62,960 bases of DNA from Burkholderiales bacterium (GTDB lineage: Bacteria > Pseudomonadota > Gammaproteobacteria > Burkholderiales > UBA11063), in assembly GCA_028693355.1 (NCBI GenBank), contig JAQUVM010000004.1, positions 1 to 62,960 of the forward strand, written 5' to 3'. The position numbers were made by a program, and so were the translations under genes. Positions 62,882 to 62,960 of this stretch are shown here, piece by piece. Every line of letters begins with the position of its first letter. Positions within the stretch are counted from its first letter, which is position 1. Under the pieces are notes generated by a model. It was given only the letters and a program-made list of their open reading frames with translations, was not told the origin of the DNA and searched no databases.

Positions 62882-62960
62882 TATAAATCTCCATTGTAAA
62901 TTTATTTAATTTTTGGGGTTGTTTTGTATTTTAGTTCCAAGGTGTATCGTTAGTACGCTT

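Overview
The window comes from an AT-rich Gram-negative chromosome. The secY-infA-rpmJ-rpsM order and the general gene content look betaproteobacterial, possibly Neisseriales-like; that placement is inference only. The first half is mostly housekeeping: the end of an isc cluster (iscU 3' end, iscA, hscB, hscA), a porin-like protein, the S10/spc/alpha ribosomal super-operon from rplC to rplQ (including rpmJ, which the ORF track misses), a PIG-V-like membrane protein, tRNA-Leu(CAA), a large lipase-like lipoprotein, uvrD, hemL, a YggU-like gene, a carboxylesterase, an OmpA-like protein and ribF-ileS-lspA-ispH. From about 33.2 to 55.1 kb there is a surface-polysaccharide locus, all on the + strand. 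It encodes a flippase, a putative polymerase, five glycosyltransferases, MBOAT plus an SGNH-like partner, two paralogous acyltransferase-3 proteins, PAP2 plus a phosphoethanolamine transferase, a Wza-like exporter, a Wzc-like protein with a degraded kinase domain, and a CapEFG/FnlABC-type UDP-L-FucNAc module with a WbuB-like transferase. Directly downstream (55.2-62.1 kb) is the most unusual feature: three tandem paralogous lipoproteins that share an N-terminal YCF48/Asp-box-like propeller region but carry progressively longer C-termini (0, 1, then about 7 Ig-like/BIG2-like units). The window ends with a minus-strand hemerythrin-like gene preceded by a tiny Asn/Lys-rich ORF and a hairpin. I saw no CRISPR array, rRNA, prophage or intact transposase. 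All family assignments come from reading the translated sequences, not from database searches.
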